Source: Gammaproteobacteria bacterium
Lineage (GTDB): Bacteria; Pseudomonadota; Gammaproteobacteria; Eutrophobiales; Eutrophobiaceae
Direction: 5' to 3'
Length of the DNA stretch: 64,000 nucleotides
Assembly (NCBI GenBank): GCA_004297165.1
Contig: SCUJ01000006.1
Span: 434,001 to 498,000, forward strand
The stretch's first letter is position 1. Every line of letters begins with the position of its first letter. Positions 1 through 9,920 of this stretch are shown here, piece after piece. The notes beneath the pieces are model-generated. The model searched no databases and had not been told where the DNA came from. It saw only the letters and a list, made by a program, of their open reading frames with translations. Made by a program: the position numbers and the translations under genes.

Positions 1-1
1 T

Positions 2-133
2 GAGGAATTCTACGGCCTGTACCGCAGCCTGAATGCCTATCGGCAGAGTTTCAACAGCGGCAAGGACATGATGTTGTTAAAACCAGACTCCGATTTCTTC
101 AAATACTTCAACGATCCCGACGGCAGGAAATAA
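2..133 (+). CDS. hflC: HflC protease modulator, C-terminal end (partial)
   Basis: This is the last 43 codons of a gene that begins left of the window; it ends at TAA 131-133. The visible tail includes FYGLYRSLNAYRQSF and then a PDSDFFKYF stretch, which is typical of the C terminus of HflC. HflC is a stomatin/prohibitin (SPFH) protein that forms the periplasmic HflKC complex around the FtsH protease in the inner membrane. A DUF2065 gene and purA follow, the usual order after hflC in gammaproteobacteria, and this supports the call. Only the tail is visible, so the SPFH domain cannot be checked. Confidence 0.85.
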   Translation, partial: EEFYGLYRSLNAYRQSFNSGKDMMLLKPDSDFFKYFNDPDGRK

Positions 134-208
134 GCAGCAATATTTTCTGATGGATTTGTTGAGTTGGATCGGCGGATCCTGGATTTCCGCGGTGAGCGGC
201 CAAGAATA

Positions 209-394
209 ATGTGGACAGATCTGTTTTCCGCCCTTGCCCTGGTGCTGGTGCTGGAGGGGATATTGCCATTCGTCGCTCCAGAAAGCCTGAAGCGGATGTA
301 TCTCGCTGCCGCGCAAATGAACGATTCAACCTTGAGAATAATGGGTCTGATATGCATGATCTTTGGGGTATTAATGCTGTATTTCATACGCTGA
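209..394 (+). CDS. DUF2065 (YjeT-like) small membrane protein
   Basis: A 61-residue protein starting at ATG 209; a longer in-frame start at 164 adds 15 residues unlike the family. It has two hydrophobic segments, about residues 3-22 and 42-60, joined by a short polar loop containing PESLKRMYL. The motif WTDLFSALALVLVLEGILPF is typical of DUF2065. The family is regularly found between hflC and hisZ/purA, as here. Its function is not established; an inner-membrane location is inferred from the two segments. It ends 4 bases before hisZ, so the two are probably co-transcribed. Confidence 0.85.
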   Translation: MWTDLFSALALVLVLEGILPFVAPESLKRMYLAAAQMNDSTLRIMGLICMIFGVLMLYFIR

Positions 395-398
395 TGCC

Positions 399-1583
399 AT
401 GACTACCGACAATCGCTGGCTTTTGCCCGAAGGCATTGAAGAAGTTTTACCGCCAACGGCGGCTGAACTCGATCGGGTGTGCCGGAGGATCCTGGATCTT
501 TATGCCAGCTTCGGGTATGAACTGGTGATCCCGCCATTGATTGAGCACCTGGAATCGCTGCTCACGGGCACCGGCGAGGACCTGGAGTTGCAGACCTTCA
601 AGCTCACGGATCAACTCAGCGGCAGAACCCTCGGCGTGCGCGCCGATTCCACTCCTCAGGTGGTCCGGATCGATGTACACAACCTCAAACGGCGGTGTCC
701 CACACGGTTGTGCTACCTCGGCCCGGTTTTGCACACCCGGCCAACCGGGCGGGGCGGGGCGCGTGAGTTGCTACAAACCGGCGCGGAGCTTTACGGATCG
801 TCCTCGCGCGAGAGCGAGGCGGAAATCATCGTCCTGATGTTGAAGACATTGGCATGCGCGGGATTGAAGGAAATTCATATCGATCTCGGACATGTCGGCA
901 TTTACCGGGGCATCACCGACAGGCTCGGTCTGGCGAAGGCCCAGGCACAGATTTTATTCGATATCTTGCAGCGCAAGGCAACTGCGGAATTAAGAGAGGT
1001 TATCGAACAATGGACGATACCGGCTGCCGCAGGCGAGGCCCTGCTGACGGTCGTGGACTTGAACGGCGACAGCGCCGTGCTCGAATCGGCGAGTAGGGTC
1101 TTGGCGGGGCAGGGCGATGAAGTATTACGCAGTATCGAGGAACTCCGGCAGACGGCTTCGCTTGTGAACAGGCGCTACCCGAACGCGCCGATATATTTCG
1201 ATCTCGCCGAACTGCGCGGTTACCACTATTACACCGGCATGAGCTTCGCGGCGTACATCCCAGGACTAGGCCAGGGCATCGCCTTCGGCGGACGCTATGA
1301 CGACATCGGCAAGGCCTTCGGGACGGCGAGGCCCGCGATCGGTTTCAGCGCGGACATCCGGGCGCTATTCGGCTTGGCCGCCCGGCCGCTGCATCCGCCC
1401 AGAGGCGTCTTCGCACCTGTATCGGAGGACCCGGAATGTCAACGTATGATTGATCATCTGCGCGACCAGAATGAAAGAGTGGTTTGCGCGTTGCCGGATC
1501 AGGCGGACAATGCCGTCGATCATGGCTGTGATCGCATCCTGATCCGGAAAGAAGGCATCTGGAAAGTGCGCGATCTCGGTTGA
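399..1583 (+). CDS. hisZ: ATP phosphoribosyltransferase regulatory subunit HisZ
   Basis: A 394-residue class II aminoacyl-tRNA synthetase-like protein related to HisRS but with no catalytic role of its own. HisZ binds the short form of HisG to make the octameric ATP phosphoribosyltransferase that opens histidine biosynthesis, and it mediates feedback inhibition. The N terminus reads WLLPEGIEEVLPP; around residues 80-100 are VRADSTPQVVRID and further on YLGPVLHTRP, the motif-2 region of the family. The later RGYHYYTGMSFAAY and FGGRYDD stretches match the histidine-binding fold. The length is usual for HisZ. It lies 4 bases after the DUF2065 gene and 52 bases before purA. Its presence predicts a short HisG elsewhere in the genome. 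Confidence 0.95.
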   Translation: MTTDNRWLLPEGIEEVLPPTAAELDRVCRRILDLYASFGYELVIPPLIEHLESLLTGTGEDLELQTFKLTDQLSGRTLGVRADSTPQVVRIDVHNLKRRCPTRLCYLGPVLHTRPTGRGGARELLQTGAELYGSSSRESEAEIIVLMLKTLACAGLKEIHIDLGHVGIYRGITDRLGLAKAQAQILFDILQRKATAELREVIEQWTIPAAAGEALLTVVDLNGDSAVLESASRVLAGQGDEVLRSIEELRQTASLVNRRYPNAPIYFDLAELRGYHYYTGMSFAAYIPGLGQGIAFGGRYDDIGKAFGTARPAIGFSADIRALFGLAARPLHPPRGVFAPVSEDPECQRMIDHLRDQNERVVCALPDQADNAVDHGCDRILIRKEGIWKVRDLG

Positions 1584-1629
1584 TGACCGCACGCCGCATA
1601 CAAAATCATAACTTAACATTTTTGGATAA

Positions 1630-2928
<1,299 letters not shown>

Positions 2929-3003
2929 GAGTAACGCGCGCGGCGTGCGAAAGGATGACCGTCGTTTTTGAACTATGGGATAGAATGGCGCCGGGGATCG
3001 GCA

Positions 3004-3090
3004 TGGTGCCGAGAAGAGGACTTGAACCTCCACTGGGTTGCCCCAACTAGCACCTGAAGCTAGCGCGTCTACCAATTCCGCCATCTCGGC
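3004..3090 (-). tRNA. tRNA-Leu (anticodon CAG)
   Basis: Read on the minus strand it folds as a class II tRNA. The acceptor stem is GCCGAGA/TCTCGGC, and the D arm contains GGCGGAATTGGTAGACGCG as in tRNA-Leu. The anticodon stem CTAGC/GCTAG encloses the loop TTCAGGT with anticodon CAG. A long variable arm TTGGGGCAACCCA and the T loop GGTTCAAGTCC follow. The 3' CCA is encoded (3004-3006). The gene is monocistronic between purA and rnr, opposite to both. Confidence 0.97.
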
Positions 3091-3108
3091 CCGGCTTGAG
3101 AGACGCGG

Positions 3109-3137
3109 ACTTTACCGATCCCATCCGGACTTGTCAA
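3109..3137 (-). promoter_or_regulatory. Sigma-70 promoter of tRNA-Leu
   Basis: On the minus strand TTGACA (3132-3137) is followed after exactly 17 bases by TAAAGT (3109-3114), 18 bases before the first base of the mature tRNA. A GC-rich discriminator lies between the -10 box and the expected start, as is usual for stable-RNA genes under stringent control (the control is inferred). On the plus strand the same DNA is the leader of rnr. Confidence 0.8.
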
Positions 3138-3150
3138 TGTACGCGCCAAT

Positions 3151-5310
3151 ATGAGCAAACGAGAACACCGCAAGCGATCAGCACCCGAGTACGAACACCA
3201 TATCCCCGAGCGTCGGGAGGTATTGGAATTCCTCCGGACGGTCAACAAGCCGCGTAACTTGAAGCATATCGCCGCGGCGCTCGGGGTCGATTCTCCCGCC
3301 CGGCAGGCCGCGCTGAAAAAACGTCTTAATGCCATGGTGCGCGATGGCGAGATCATAAAAAACCGCAAGGAAGGCTTCGGACTTACCGAGAAAATGGATC
3401 TCATTGTGGGCGAGGTCATAGGGCATACCGATGGCTATGGTTTCCTCCGTCCTGACCATGGACCGCCCGATCTTTTTCTATCCGCGCGCGAGATGCAAGT
3501 TCTGATGCATGGCGATCGGGTGGCGGTAAGGATCAGCGGGATCGGGCGCAGGAATCAGCCTGAAGGCGCCGTGGTGGAGATCCTGGAGCGCGCGAACCGC
3601 AAGGTGGTGGGTCGTTATTTCCGGGAAGGTCAGCTTGGTTTTGTTGCGCCTGACAACAAACGCCTGCATCAGGATGTCCTCATCCCGGCGGGTGACGAGG
3701 GCAAGGCAAAATCCGGACAGTATGTGGTGGCGGATATCACCAGATACCCGGATCGACACACTCAACCCGTAGGCAAGATCACCGAAATACTTCGGCAGGA
3801 CACCTATGTCGAGATGGCGACCGAGATCGCCATCAGGGCGCACGACATACCTTGGGAATGGCCCGAGGAGATCGAACGCGAACTGGCGGCGATTGGCTCG
3901 AAAAAGATTGGCGCCAAAGACCGAAACGATCTGCGTGAGTTGCCTTTCGTAACCATCGATGGCGAAGACGCCAGGGATTTTGACGATGCCGTATGTTGCG
4001 CGAAAACGGCTATCGGCTGGAAGTTGTATGTCGCCATCGCCGATGTTTCCGCTTATGTGCCTGTTGGCGGCGCGCTCGACCGTGAAGCTACGAACCGCGG
4101 GACCTCCGTGTATTTTCCGCAGCGGGTCGTGCCGATGTTGCCGGAATTGCTGTCCAACGATCTCTGTTCCCTCAAACCGGAAGTGGACCGACCCTGTCTG
4201 GTCTGCGAGATATCGATCGACAGACGCGGCATGGTCAAGGAGTCGCGCTTTACGCGGGCCTTGATCCATTCCCGTCGCCGAATGACCTACACGGAGATGG
4301 CGGCAGCCGTAGTGGCTAAGGATGCCGGCCTGCGTCAGGCGTTGGGGCCGCTTATCGAACATCTGGATAAGTTATATCAACTGTTCCGTTTGCTGCATGG
4401 CGCGCGGATGAAACGCGGCATCCTGGAATTCGGCGCGACCGAGACCCGCATGGAGTTCGATAATAAAGGACGCATCCGGCAGATCAGTCCATTGATCCGC
4501 AATGATGCCCATCGCTTGATTGAAGAATTCATGTTGACCGCCAATGTCGCCGCCGCCGAACTACTCGAAAAACAGGAACTGCCGTCCCTGTATCGCAATC
4601 ATGAACCGCCAAATCCGGAAAAATTGGCGGATCTGCGGGAATTTCTGGCCGGATTCGGCTTGGAACTCGGGGGCGGTGATAAACCCGACGTAGAAGATTA
4701 CAAGAAGGTGCTTGAGGCCGTCAGCGACAAAGGCCATGCCCATCTGGTGGAGACCGTGTTATTGCGCAGCATGAATCTGGCTGTTTATGAGGCCGTAAAC
4801 AAAGGGCATTTTGGTCTGGCCTTCGCCCGCTATACTCATTTCACCTCGCCCATCAGGCGCTATCCGGATCTGCTGGTGCACCGCGCCATCAGTCATGCGA
4901 TCAAGGGGACTCCTTATCATTACTCGCTGCCCGATATGCACAACCTGGGGGCGCACTGTTCCCGGACGGAACGGCGCGCGGATGACGCCACCCGGGACGT
5001 GGCGCAGCACCTCAAATGCGAATTCATGGAGGATCGTATTGGCGAGGTTTTTAACGGCACGGTCAGCGGGGTAACCGCCTTCGGCCTGTTCGTGGAACTG
5101 GATGATGTGCTGGTGGAGGGCCTGGTGCATGTCACCGCGTTGCCCAACGATTATTATCATTTCGATGCGACTACCCGTAGTCTGCGGGGCGAACGCAGCG
5201 GCCACAGGTTTCATCTCGCGGATCGTGTCCGGGTATCGGTAAGCCGGGTGGATATTGACGAGAAAAAGATCGATCTCGAACTCGTCGACGGGCGGAAATC
5301 CCGTAAATAG
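3151..5310 (+). CDS. rnr: Ribonuclease R
   Basis: A 719-residue 3'-5' processive exoribonuclease of the RNase II/R family, which degrades structured RNA, rRNA fragments and mRNA. The N terminus is a winged-helix-like domain (about residues 20-90). Two cold-shock domains follow, then the RNB catalytic domain with IDGEDARDFDDA near residue 268; its Asp cluster binds the catalytic metal. The HFTSPIRRYPDL motif follows, and a C-terminal S1 domain containing VTAFGLFVEL closes the protein. The E. coli enzyme is longer because of a Lys-rich tail, which is almost absent here (the protein ends KSRK). rlmB follows after 40 bases, the usual rnr-rlmB pair. Confidence 0.96.
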   Translation: MSKREHRKRSAPEYEHHIPERREVLEFLRTVNKPRNLKHIAAALGVDSPARQAALKKRLNAMVRDGEIIKNRKEGFGLTEKMDLIVGEVIGHTDGYGFLRPDHGPPDLFLSAREMQVLMHGDRVAVRISGIGRRNQPEGAVVEILERANRKVVGRYFREGQLGFVAPDNKRLHQDVLIPAGDEGKAKSGQYVVADITRYPDRHTQPVGKITEILRQDTYVEMATEIAIRAHDIPWEWPEEIERELAAIGSKKIGAKDRNDLRELPFVTIDGEDARDFDDAVCCAKTAIGWKLYVAIADVSAYVPVGGALDREATNRGTSVYFPQRVVPMLPELLSNDLCSLKPEVDRPCLVCEISIDRRGMVKESRFTRALIHSRRRMTYTEMAAAVVAKDAGLRQALGPLIEHLDKLYQLFRLLHGARMKRGILEFGATETRMEFDNKGRIRQISPLIRNDAHRLIEEFMLTANVAAAELLEKQELPSLYRNHEPPNPEKLADLREFLAGFGLELGGGDKPDVEDYKKVLEAVSDKGHAHLVETVLLRSMNLAVYEAVNKGHFGLAFARYTHFTSPIRRYPDLLVHRAISHAIKGTPYHYSLPDMHNLGAHCSRTERRADDATRDVAQHLKCEFMEDRIGEVFNGTVSGVTAFGLFVELDDVLVEGLVHVTALPNDYYHFDATTRSLRGERSGHRFHLADRVRVSVSRVDIDEKKIDLELVDGRKSRK

Positions 5311-5350
5311 TTGCAACTGTCATGACCATCGGGAATTCAGGAGACTGTGG

Positions 5351-6118
5351 GTGATACAGCAGAGTGCTTCTTCTGGCGAAGTGATCTTCGGTATCCATGC
5401 TGTACGCCACGCCCTCTTGAAGGCCCCGGAAGATTGCCGGGAACTGTGGATCCACGAGGGACGCATGAAAGGCCCTGGGTTCGCGGAGATTATGCAACTG
5501 GCCACGCGGGCGGGGCTAAGGATCAGCCGTATTCCGGTCGAGCGGCTGGATCGCATGAGCCAGGGCGCGGTCCATCAGGGCGTGATCCTGGAGCGAAGGT
5601 CATCTGCACGCCCGCCCACGGATCTGGAGACCATCCTGGGAACGCAAGCCCCTCCCACGACCCTGTTACTGATCCTGGACGGCGTTCAGGATCCGCAAAA
5701 CCTCGGCGCCTGTCTGCGCACGGCGAATGCGGTCGGCGCGGTTGCCGTGATTACGCCGAAACACGAAACGGCGAGGCTGACTGACACTGTTCGCAAGGTG
5801 GCCTGTGGAGCGGCCGAATCGACCCCCGTCATCACGGTGACCAATCTTGCGCGTTGCCTGGAAGGGTTGAAACAGAAAGGCGTCTGGATTATCGGCACAG
5901 ATGCCGTTGCGGGGCAGAGCCTCTACGATGCGGATCTCACGGTACCGCTGGCCATAGTGCTGGGCAGCGAAGGCTCGGGATTGCGGCAGAATACGAAACA
6001 ACATTGCGATTCCCTGATCCGCTTGCCCATGTTTGGCGCCGTGGAAAGCCTCAATGTCTCGGTTACGGCCGGAGTGTGTTTATACGAGGTAGTCCGGCAA
6101 CGCAGCAGGACTTACTGA
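5351..6118 (+). CDS. rlmB: 23S rRNA (guanosine-2251-2'-O)-methyltransferase RlmB
   Basis: A SpoU/TrmH-family (SPOUT) methyltransferase that 2'-O-methylates G2251 in the P loop of 23S rRNA, using S-adenosylmethionine. The N-terminal substrate-binding domain opens IFGIHAVRHAL. The catalytic half has LDGVQDPQNLGACLRTA (motif 1), VLGSEGSGLR (motif 2) and the C-terminal SLNVSVTAGVCLYE (motif 3) with the knot. I chose GTG 5351 (255 residues) because AGGAG (5339-5343) lies 7 bases upstream and the length matches the family; an in-frame start at 5255 would lie inside rnr. It follows rnr and precedes the S6 operon promoter. Confidence 0.93.
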   Translation: MIQQSASSGEVIFGIHAVRHALLKAPEDCRELWIHEGRMKGPGFAEIMQLATRAGLRISRIPVERLDRMSQGAVHQGVILERRSSARPPTDLETILGTQAPPTTLLLILDGVQDPQNLGACLRTANAVGAVAVITPKHETARLTDTVRKVACGAAESTPVITVTNLARCLEGLKQKGVWIIGTDAVAGQSLYDADLTVPLAIVLGSEGSGLRQNTKQHCDSLIRLPMFGAVESLNVSVTAGVCLYEVVRQRSRTY

Positions 6119-6135
6119 CAACAGGTATGACTGAT

Positions 6136-6164
6136 TTGCAAATGACCAACCGATACTCTAGAAT
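6136..6164 (+). promoter_or_regulatory. Sigma-70 promoter of the rpsF operon
   Basis: TTGCAA (6136-6141), a 17-base spacer and TAGAAT (6159-6164) lie just after the rlmB stop. The predicted start near 6171 gives a leader of about 60 bases that contains the hairpin at 6185-6209. This is a sequence match only. Confidence 0.65.
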
Positions 6165-6184
6165 CTGCGCCCTTCATATTCCTT

Positions 6185-6209
6185 GCCCCACCGCCTCGCA
6201 ACGGGGGGC
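6185..6209 (+). promoter_or_regulatory. rpsF leader hairpin, candidate S6:S18 autoregulatory element
   Basis: The leader can fold as GCCCC-A-CCG / CGG-GGGGC, an 8-bp stem with one bulged A and an 8-base loop, ending 21 bases before the rpsF start. Many bacteria carry an rpsF leader in which the S6:S18 dimer binds a stem with a conserved CCG element and represses its own operon. Position and CCG content fit, but I could not compare it with the published consensus. Confidence 0.4.
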
Positions 6210-6230
6210 TTCATCCATGAGGAACAATCA

Positions 6231-6710
6231 ATGCGACATTATGAAATAGTCATCTTGGTCCATCCGGATCAGAGCGAACAAGTACCCGCCATGGTGGAAC
6301 GCTACCGTTCCCTGATTGAATCCTCGGGTGGAGCGATTCATCGTCTGGAAGACTGGGGTCGCCGCCAGCTCGCCTATACCATCAATAAAGTGCATAAAGC
6401 GCATTATGTGTTGATGAACATCGAATGCAGCGATGAAGTGCTGCAACAATTGCACAGCGCCTTCCGCTTCAACGACGCGGTGATACGCAACCTGATCATT
6501 AACCGCAAATCGGCGGATACAGGTCAATCTCCCCTGTTCAAGATCAAGGAGCAGGATGAGAATGAAGTCCAGCGCAATAAAGACCCGGAAGATAATGCCG
6601 CCGCCGATCAGAATGGTGAAAAGGACATCGTCGATGAGGCAGGCGATGCAGGACTCCCGGAAGATCGGGATGAAGCCGTATCCGAACCCGGCGCCGGCGG
6701 ATCTGAATAA
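6231..6710 (+). CDS. rpsF: 30S ribosomal protein S6 with an acidic C-terminal tail
   Basis: S6 binds the 16S rRNA platform as a dimer with S18. The fold starts [18 protein letters not shown] and includes [16 protein letters not shown], both diagnostic. The ATG at 6231 is chosen because the family begins exactly there and AGGA lies just upstream; an upstream in-frame ATG (6183) only adds leader sequence. The conserved domain ends near residue 105. The remaining roughly 55 residues are rich in Glu, Asp, Asn and Gly, giving 159 residues against about 131-135 in E. coli. In E. coli a much shorter S6 tail is glutamylated by RimK; whether that applies here is unknown. rpsR follows after 38 bases. 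Confidence 0.96.
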   Translation: MRHYEIVILVHPDQSEQVPAMVERYRSLIESSGGAIHRLEDWGRRQLAYTINKVHKAHYVLMNIECSDEVLQQLHSAFRFNDAVIRNLIINRKSADTGQSPLFKIKEQDENEVQRNKDPEDNAAADQNGEKDIVDEAGDAGLPEDRDEAVSEPGAGGSE

Positions 6711-6748
6711 CCCGATTTAATACGTTCGAAAGTCGCGAGGAACTCCAA

Positions 6749-6982
6749 ATGTCACGTTATTTCAGACGCAGGCGCTTTTGCAAATTTACCGCGGATGGCG
6801 TCGTAGAGATCGATTACAAGGACATCAACACCCTGAAGAACTATATCACGGAGACCGGCAAGATAGTGCCAAGCAGGATCTCCGGCACCAAGGCCAGGTA
6901 TCAGAGGCAACTCGCCACCGCCATCAAGCGCGCCCGGTTTCTGGCCCTGCTCCCCTACAGCGATTCGCACGACAACCACTGA
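6749..6982 (+). CDS. rpsR: 30S ribosomal protein S18
   Basis: A 77-residue S18 with the typical opening [10 protein letters not shown], then the [20 protein letters not shown] core and a basic [24 protein letters not shown] end. It binds S6 and the central domain of 16S rRNA. A good AGGA Shine-Dalgarno sequence lies about 8 bases upstream. The order rpsF-rpsR-DUF2232-rplI is the common gammaproteobacterial variant of the S6 operon in which a membrane-protein gene lies between S18 and L9. Confidence 0.97.
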   Translation: MSRYFRRRRFCKFTADGVVEIDYKDINTLKNYITETGKIVPSRISGTKARYQRQLATAIKRARFLALLPYSDSHDNH

Positions 6983-7054
6983 TTCTACAATCCGGTCCGC
7001 CGGATTGTTTTACTGTCAAGTCAGCGTCCTTTCCGGATCCAACATTTGCCGGTC

Positions 7055-7954
7055 ATGCGCGCTCTAGGAAATTACCTTACCAGGGGGAGTCTACAGGCGA
7101 CTGGCTTTATCAGCCTCCTGGCGGTGCTCATCCTGCTGCTGCCTATTGCCTTGTACCCGTTGATCTATCCGCTTTGCGGGGTTCCATTAGCGCTGGTAAC
7201 GATGCGGCGCGGACCGTTCGCCGGATTACAGGCGTTTTTGGGAAGTTGCGCCTTGTCAGGAATTTTTTACTGGCTGCTCGGTATCGGACTGGATCCGATA
7301 CTGATGATCGTTGCTACGATCTGGCTGCCGGTGCTCGGTTGCGCGATTGTCCTGCGTCTCACGAATGACCAGGGCTGGATGATGCTGGCGGCAGTGGTTG
7401 TCGGTTGCGCCGTCCTGACAGGTCTGTGGATCTATATGAATGACCCCGCCGAATGGTGGCGGAACGAGTTGGGGCCGGTGTTGCAGGATGTCTTCGCCGC
7501 CATGACCCAGGAGCAGCCTCAGACTGTACTGGAAACATTGCTGCCACTCATGAATGCCTTGTTAATCTCCGGGATGATGGTGAACCTGATCACCACGACG
7601 CTCCTGGCGCGATGGTGGCAGTCGATCTTGTTCAATCCCGGCGGATTCGGGACCGAGTTCGCCGCAATCATGTTGCCGCGGGCGATATTGTTGTTGATGG
7701 CGGCGATTGTCGTGTCATTGTTCCTGCTGGGGGTGGAACAACACTTACTCCTGCGCGATATCCTGATTGCATTGATTATTCCGTATATCTTTCAGGGGGT
7801 TGCGGTGGCGCATCGCGCGGTGCGGTCGAAAAAGTTGTCAGTCTACTGGCTGGTATGCATGTATGTACTGATGTTCAATCTGCCCATGCTGTTGCTTATC
7901 GCCTGTCTGGGCATAATGGATTCGTTGTTCAATAAAAGAAACGCCCATCCCTGA
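7055..7954 (+). CDS. DUF2232 (YybS-like) multi-pass membrane protein
   Basis: About 299 residues, very hydrophobic, with roughly eight predicted membrane segments. They include the first near residues 15-45, a Leu/Val-rich pair in the middle around the GCAIVLRLTNDQGWMM loop, and a final pair near the C terminus. The location between rpsR and rplI is the hallmark of this DUF2232 gene in gammaproteobacteria. The biochemical role is unknown; membrane location is inferred from hydropathy. ATG 7055 is preferred over TTG 7046, although neither has a strong Shine-Dalgarno sequence. No catalytic motif was recognised. Confidence 0.8.
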   Translation: MRALGNYLTRGSLQATGFISLLAVLILLLPIALYPLIYPLCGVPLALVTMRRGPFAGLQAFLGSCALSGIFYWLLGIGLDPILMIVATIWLPVLGCAIVLRLTNDQGWMMLAAVVVGCAVLTGLWIYMNDPAEWWRNELGPVLQDVFAAMTQEQPQTVLETLLPLMNALLISGMMVNLITTTLLARWWQSILFNPGGFGTEFAAIMLPRAILLLMAAIVVSLFLLGVEQHLLLRDILIALIIPYIFQGVAVAHRAVRSKKLSVYWLVCMYVLMFNLPMLLLIACLGIMDSLFNKRNAHP

Positions 7955-8012
7955 TAACTAATCGCGGGTGAGGTGGTATGATCGGCAATCAACTTAAGAA
8001 GAGGTTTTTAAG

Positions 8013-8465
8013 ATGGAAGTAATACTCCTGGAGAAAATCCACAACTTGGGCAATCTCGGTCAGAAGGTGAAGGTGAAACCGGGATACGGCAGAAATTTCC
8101 TGGTTCCGCGCGGCAAGGCTGTCCCGGCGACTGAGGCAAACCTGGCTTACTTTGAGAGCCGTCGTCTGGAACTTGAAAAGGCGCAGGCGGATGCATTGGG
8201 CAAGGCCGAGGCCCGCGCCCGCGAGCTTGAAGGCTTCAATGTCGAGATTCGCCGCAAGGCGGGCGAAGAGGGGAAACTCTATGGTTCGGTAGGGACCGTC
8301 GATATCGCCGAGGCTGTTAGCGCGATCGGGAAGACACTGGCGAAACATGAAGTCAGGTTGCCGGAAGGACCGTTCCGGATGCTCGGCGAGTATGAAGTCA
8401 TATTGCAACTACACGCCGATGTCACTGCCACGATCAAGCTTACAATCGCTGCGGAAAGCGACTGA
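8013..8465 (+). CDS. rplI: 50S ribosomal protein L9
   Basis: A 150-residue L9. The N-terminal rRNA-binding domain reads MEVILLEKIHNLGNLGQ with the GYGRNFLVPRGKA loop. A long charged connecting helix (about residues 40-75) and the C-terminal domain with GKLYGSVG follow. L9 binds domain V of 23S rRNA near the L1 stalk and helps keep the reading frame. AAGAAGAGG ends about 9 bases before the ATG, a good Shine-Dalgarno sequence. dnaB follows after 57 bases. Confidence 0.97.
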   Translation: MEVILLEKIHNLGNLGQKVKVKPGYGRNFLVPRGKAVPATEANLAYFESRRLELEKAQADALGKAEARARELEGFNVEIRRKAGEEGKLYGSVGTVDIAEAVSAIGKTLAKHEVRLPEGPFRMLGEYEVILQLHADVTATIKLTIAAESD

Positions 8466-8522
8466 CTCCTGTTGACCGTCGACGGCAGCCTGATTGGGAA
8501 AATTTTGCGATATTTTTAAAAA

Positions 8523-9920
8523 ATGGCTGAAGGGGTAAAGACGGGTACGGACACTGAAACGGGGCTTCTGAAACTGCCGCCCCACTCGCTGGAGGCGGAA
8601 CAGGCGGTGCTGGGCGGCATCCTCCTCGATGGCGAGTCCTGGGTGAAAGTGGTCGAGCGGGTCCGGCAGAACGATTTCTATCGCAAGGATCATCGCATCA
8701 TCTTCAATGCGATCACCTCGCTTGAGGCGGAAGGCAAACCCTTCGATATCGTCACCGTGGCCGAATGGCTGGAAAGCCATCAACAACTCGATGCCGCGGG
8801 CGGGCTCTCTTACCTCGCGGCGCTGGCGGAAAACACGCCCAGCGTGAGCAACATCCAGGCATACGCGGATATCGTCCGCAAACGTTCCATACTCCGCCAG
8901 TTGATCCAGGTGACCACCAAGATCAGCGAATCGGTATACAACCCTCAGGGGCGCACCAGTGAGGAGATCCTGGACCACGCCGAACAGGCCGTCTTCGAGA
9001 TCGCCGAGCAGGAAAACCGCGGCCGGCGCGATTTTCAACAGATTAATGGTCTGTTGTCTTCCGCCCTTGACCGGATAGACGAGTTATTCCGGAAGAAGAA
9101 TCCGATCACCGGGGTAGAGACGGGTTTCAACGATTTCGACAAGCAGACCGCAGGTTTGCAACCATCCGATCTGATCATCATTGCCGGCCGGCCATCCATG
9201 GGCAAGACAGCGTTCGCGATCAACATCGCGGAAAATGCCGCGATCAAGAATAACTTGTCTGTGGCGATATTCAGCATGGAGATGTCCGGTGAGCAGTTGG
9301 CCATGCGCATGATGGCGTCGCTGGCGCGAATCAATCAGCAAAAGATCAGAACCGGCCGGCTTGACAGCGACGACGACTGGGCCCGGCTGGTATCCACCGT
9401 GTCGATGATGCAGGACAAGAAGATGTTCATTGACGACACCCCGGCACTGACCCCGGCGGAACTCCGGGCGCGCTGTCGGCGGTTGTATCGGGAACAGGGA
9501 CTTGACCTGGTCATAATCGATTACCTCCAACTGATGCAGGTGCCCGGCAGCAAGGAGAACCGCGCCACGGAGATCTCCGAGATCTCGCGTACATTAAAGG
9601 CCATGGCTAAGGAGCTGCGCGTCCCGGTCATCGCGCTGTCGCAGTTGAACCGCAGTCTGGAAGGACGCCCCAACAAACGACCGGTCATGTCGGATCTCCG
9701 CGAATCCGGTGCCATCGAACAGGATGCGGATGTCATCACCTTCATTTATCGGGATGAAGTTTATAACGAGGACTCTCCCGACAAGGGCAAGGCGGAGATC
9801 ATCATCGGCAAACAGCGCAATGGCCCGATCGGAACGGTGACGCTGGCCTTTCTCGGCCAATACACGCGTTTTGAAAACTACACCGATAGCGTGGCTTACC
9901 ACCCGGGGTTCGATGCATGA
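8523..9920 (+). CDS. dnaB: Replicative DNA helicase DnaB
   Basis: A 465-residue hexameric 5'-3' helicase that unwinds the fork and recruits primase. The N-terminal primase-interacting domain contains PPHSLEAEQAVLGGILLDG. The RecA-like core has Walker A GRPSMGKTAFA near residue 224, a Walker B-like stretch LDLVIIDYLQLM, and the QLNRSLEGRPNKRPVMSDLR arginine-finger region. No intein interrupts the P-loop, a common insertion site in this family. The stop overlaps the alr start by 4 bases, so the two are translationally coupled. Confidence 0.98.
   Translation: MAEGVKTGTDTETGLLKLPPHSLEAEQAVLGGILLDGESWVKVVERVRQNDFYRKDHRIIFNAITSLEAEGKPFDIVTVAEWLESHQQLDAAGGLSYLAALAENTPSVSNIQAYADIVRKRSILRQLIQVTTKISESVYNPQGRTSEEILDHAEQAVFEIAEQENRGRRDFQQINGLLSSALDRIDELFRKKNPITGVETGFNDFDKQTAGLQPSDLIIIAGRPSMGKTAFAINIAENAAIKNNLSVAIFSMEMSGEQLAMRMMASLARINQQKIRTGRLDSDDDWARLVSTVSMMQDKKMFIDDTPALTPAELRARCRRLYREQGLDLVIIDYLQLMQVPGSKENRATEISEISRTLKAMAKELRVPVIALSQLNRSLEGRPNKRPVMSDLRESGAIEQDADVITFIYRDEVYNEDSPDKGKAEIIIGKQRNGPIGTVTLAFLGQYTRFENYTDSVAYHPGFDA

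Noticed and set aside
3478-4362. 294-codon minus-strand frame opposite rnr
   Set aside because: It is antisense to the RNB domain of RNase R and shows no protein motif.
5255-5350. N-terminal extension of RlmB from ATG 5255
   Set aside because: It overlaps rnr by 56 bases and codes no conserved residues, while GTG 5351 has an AGGAG site.
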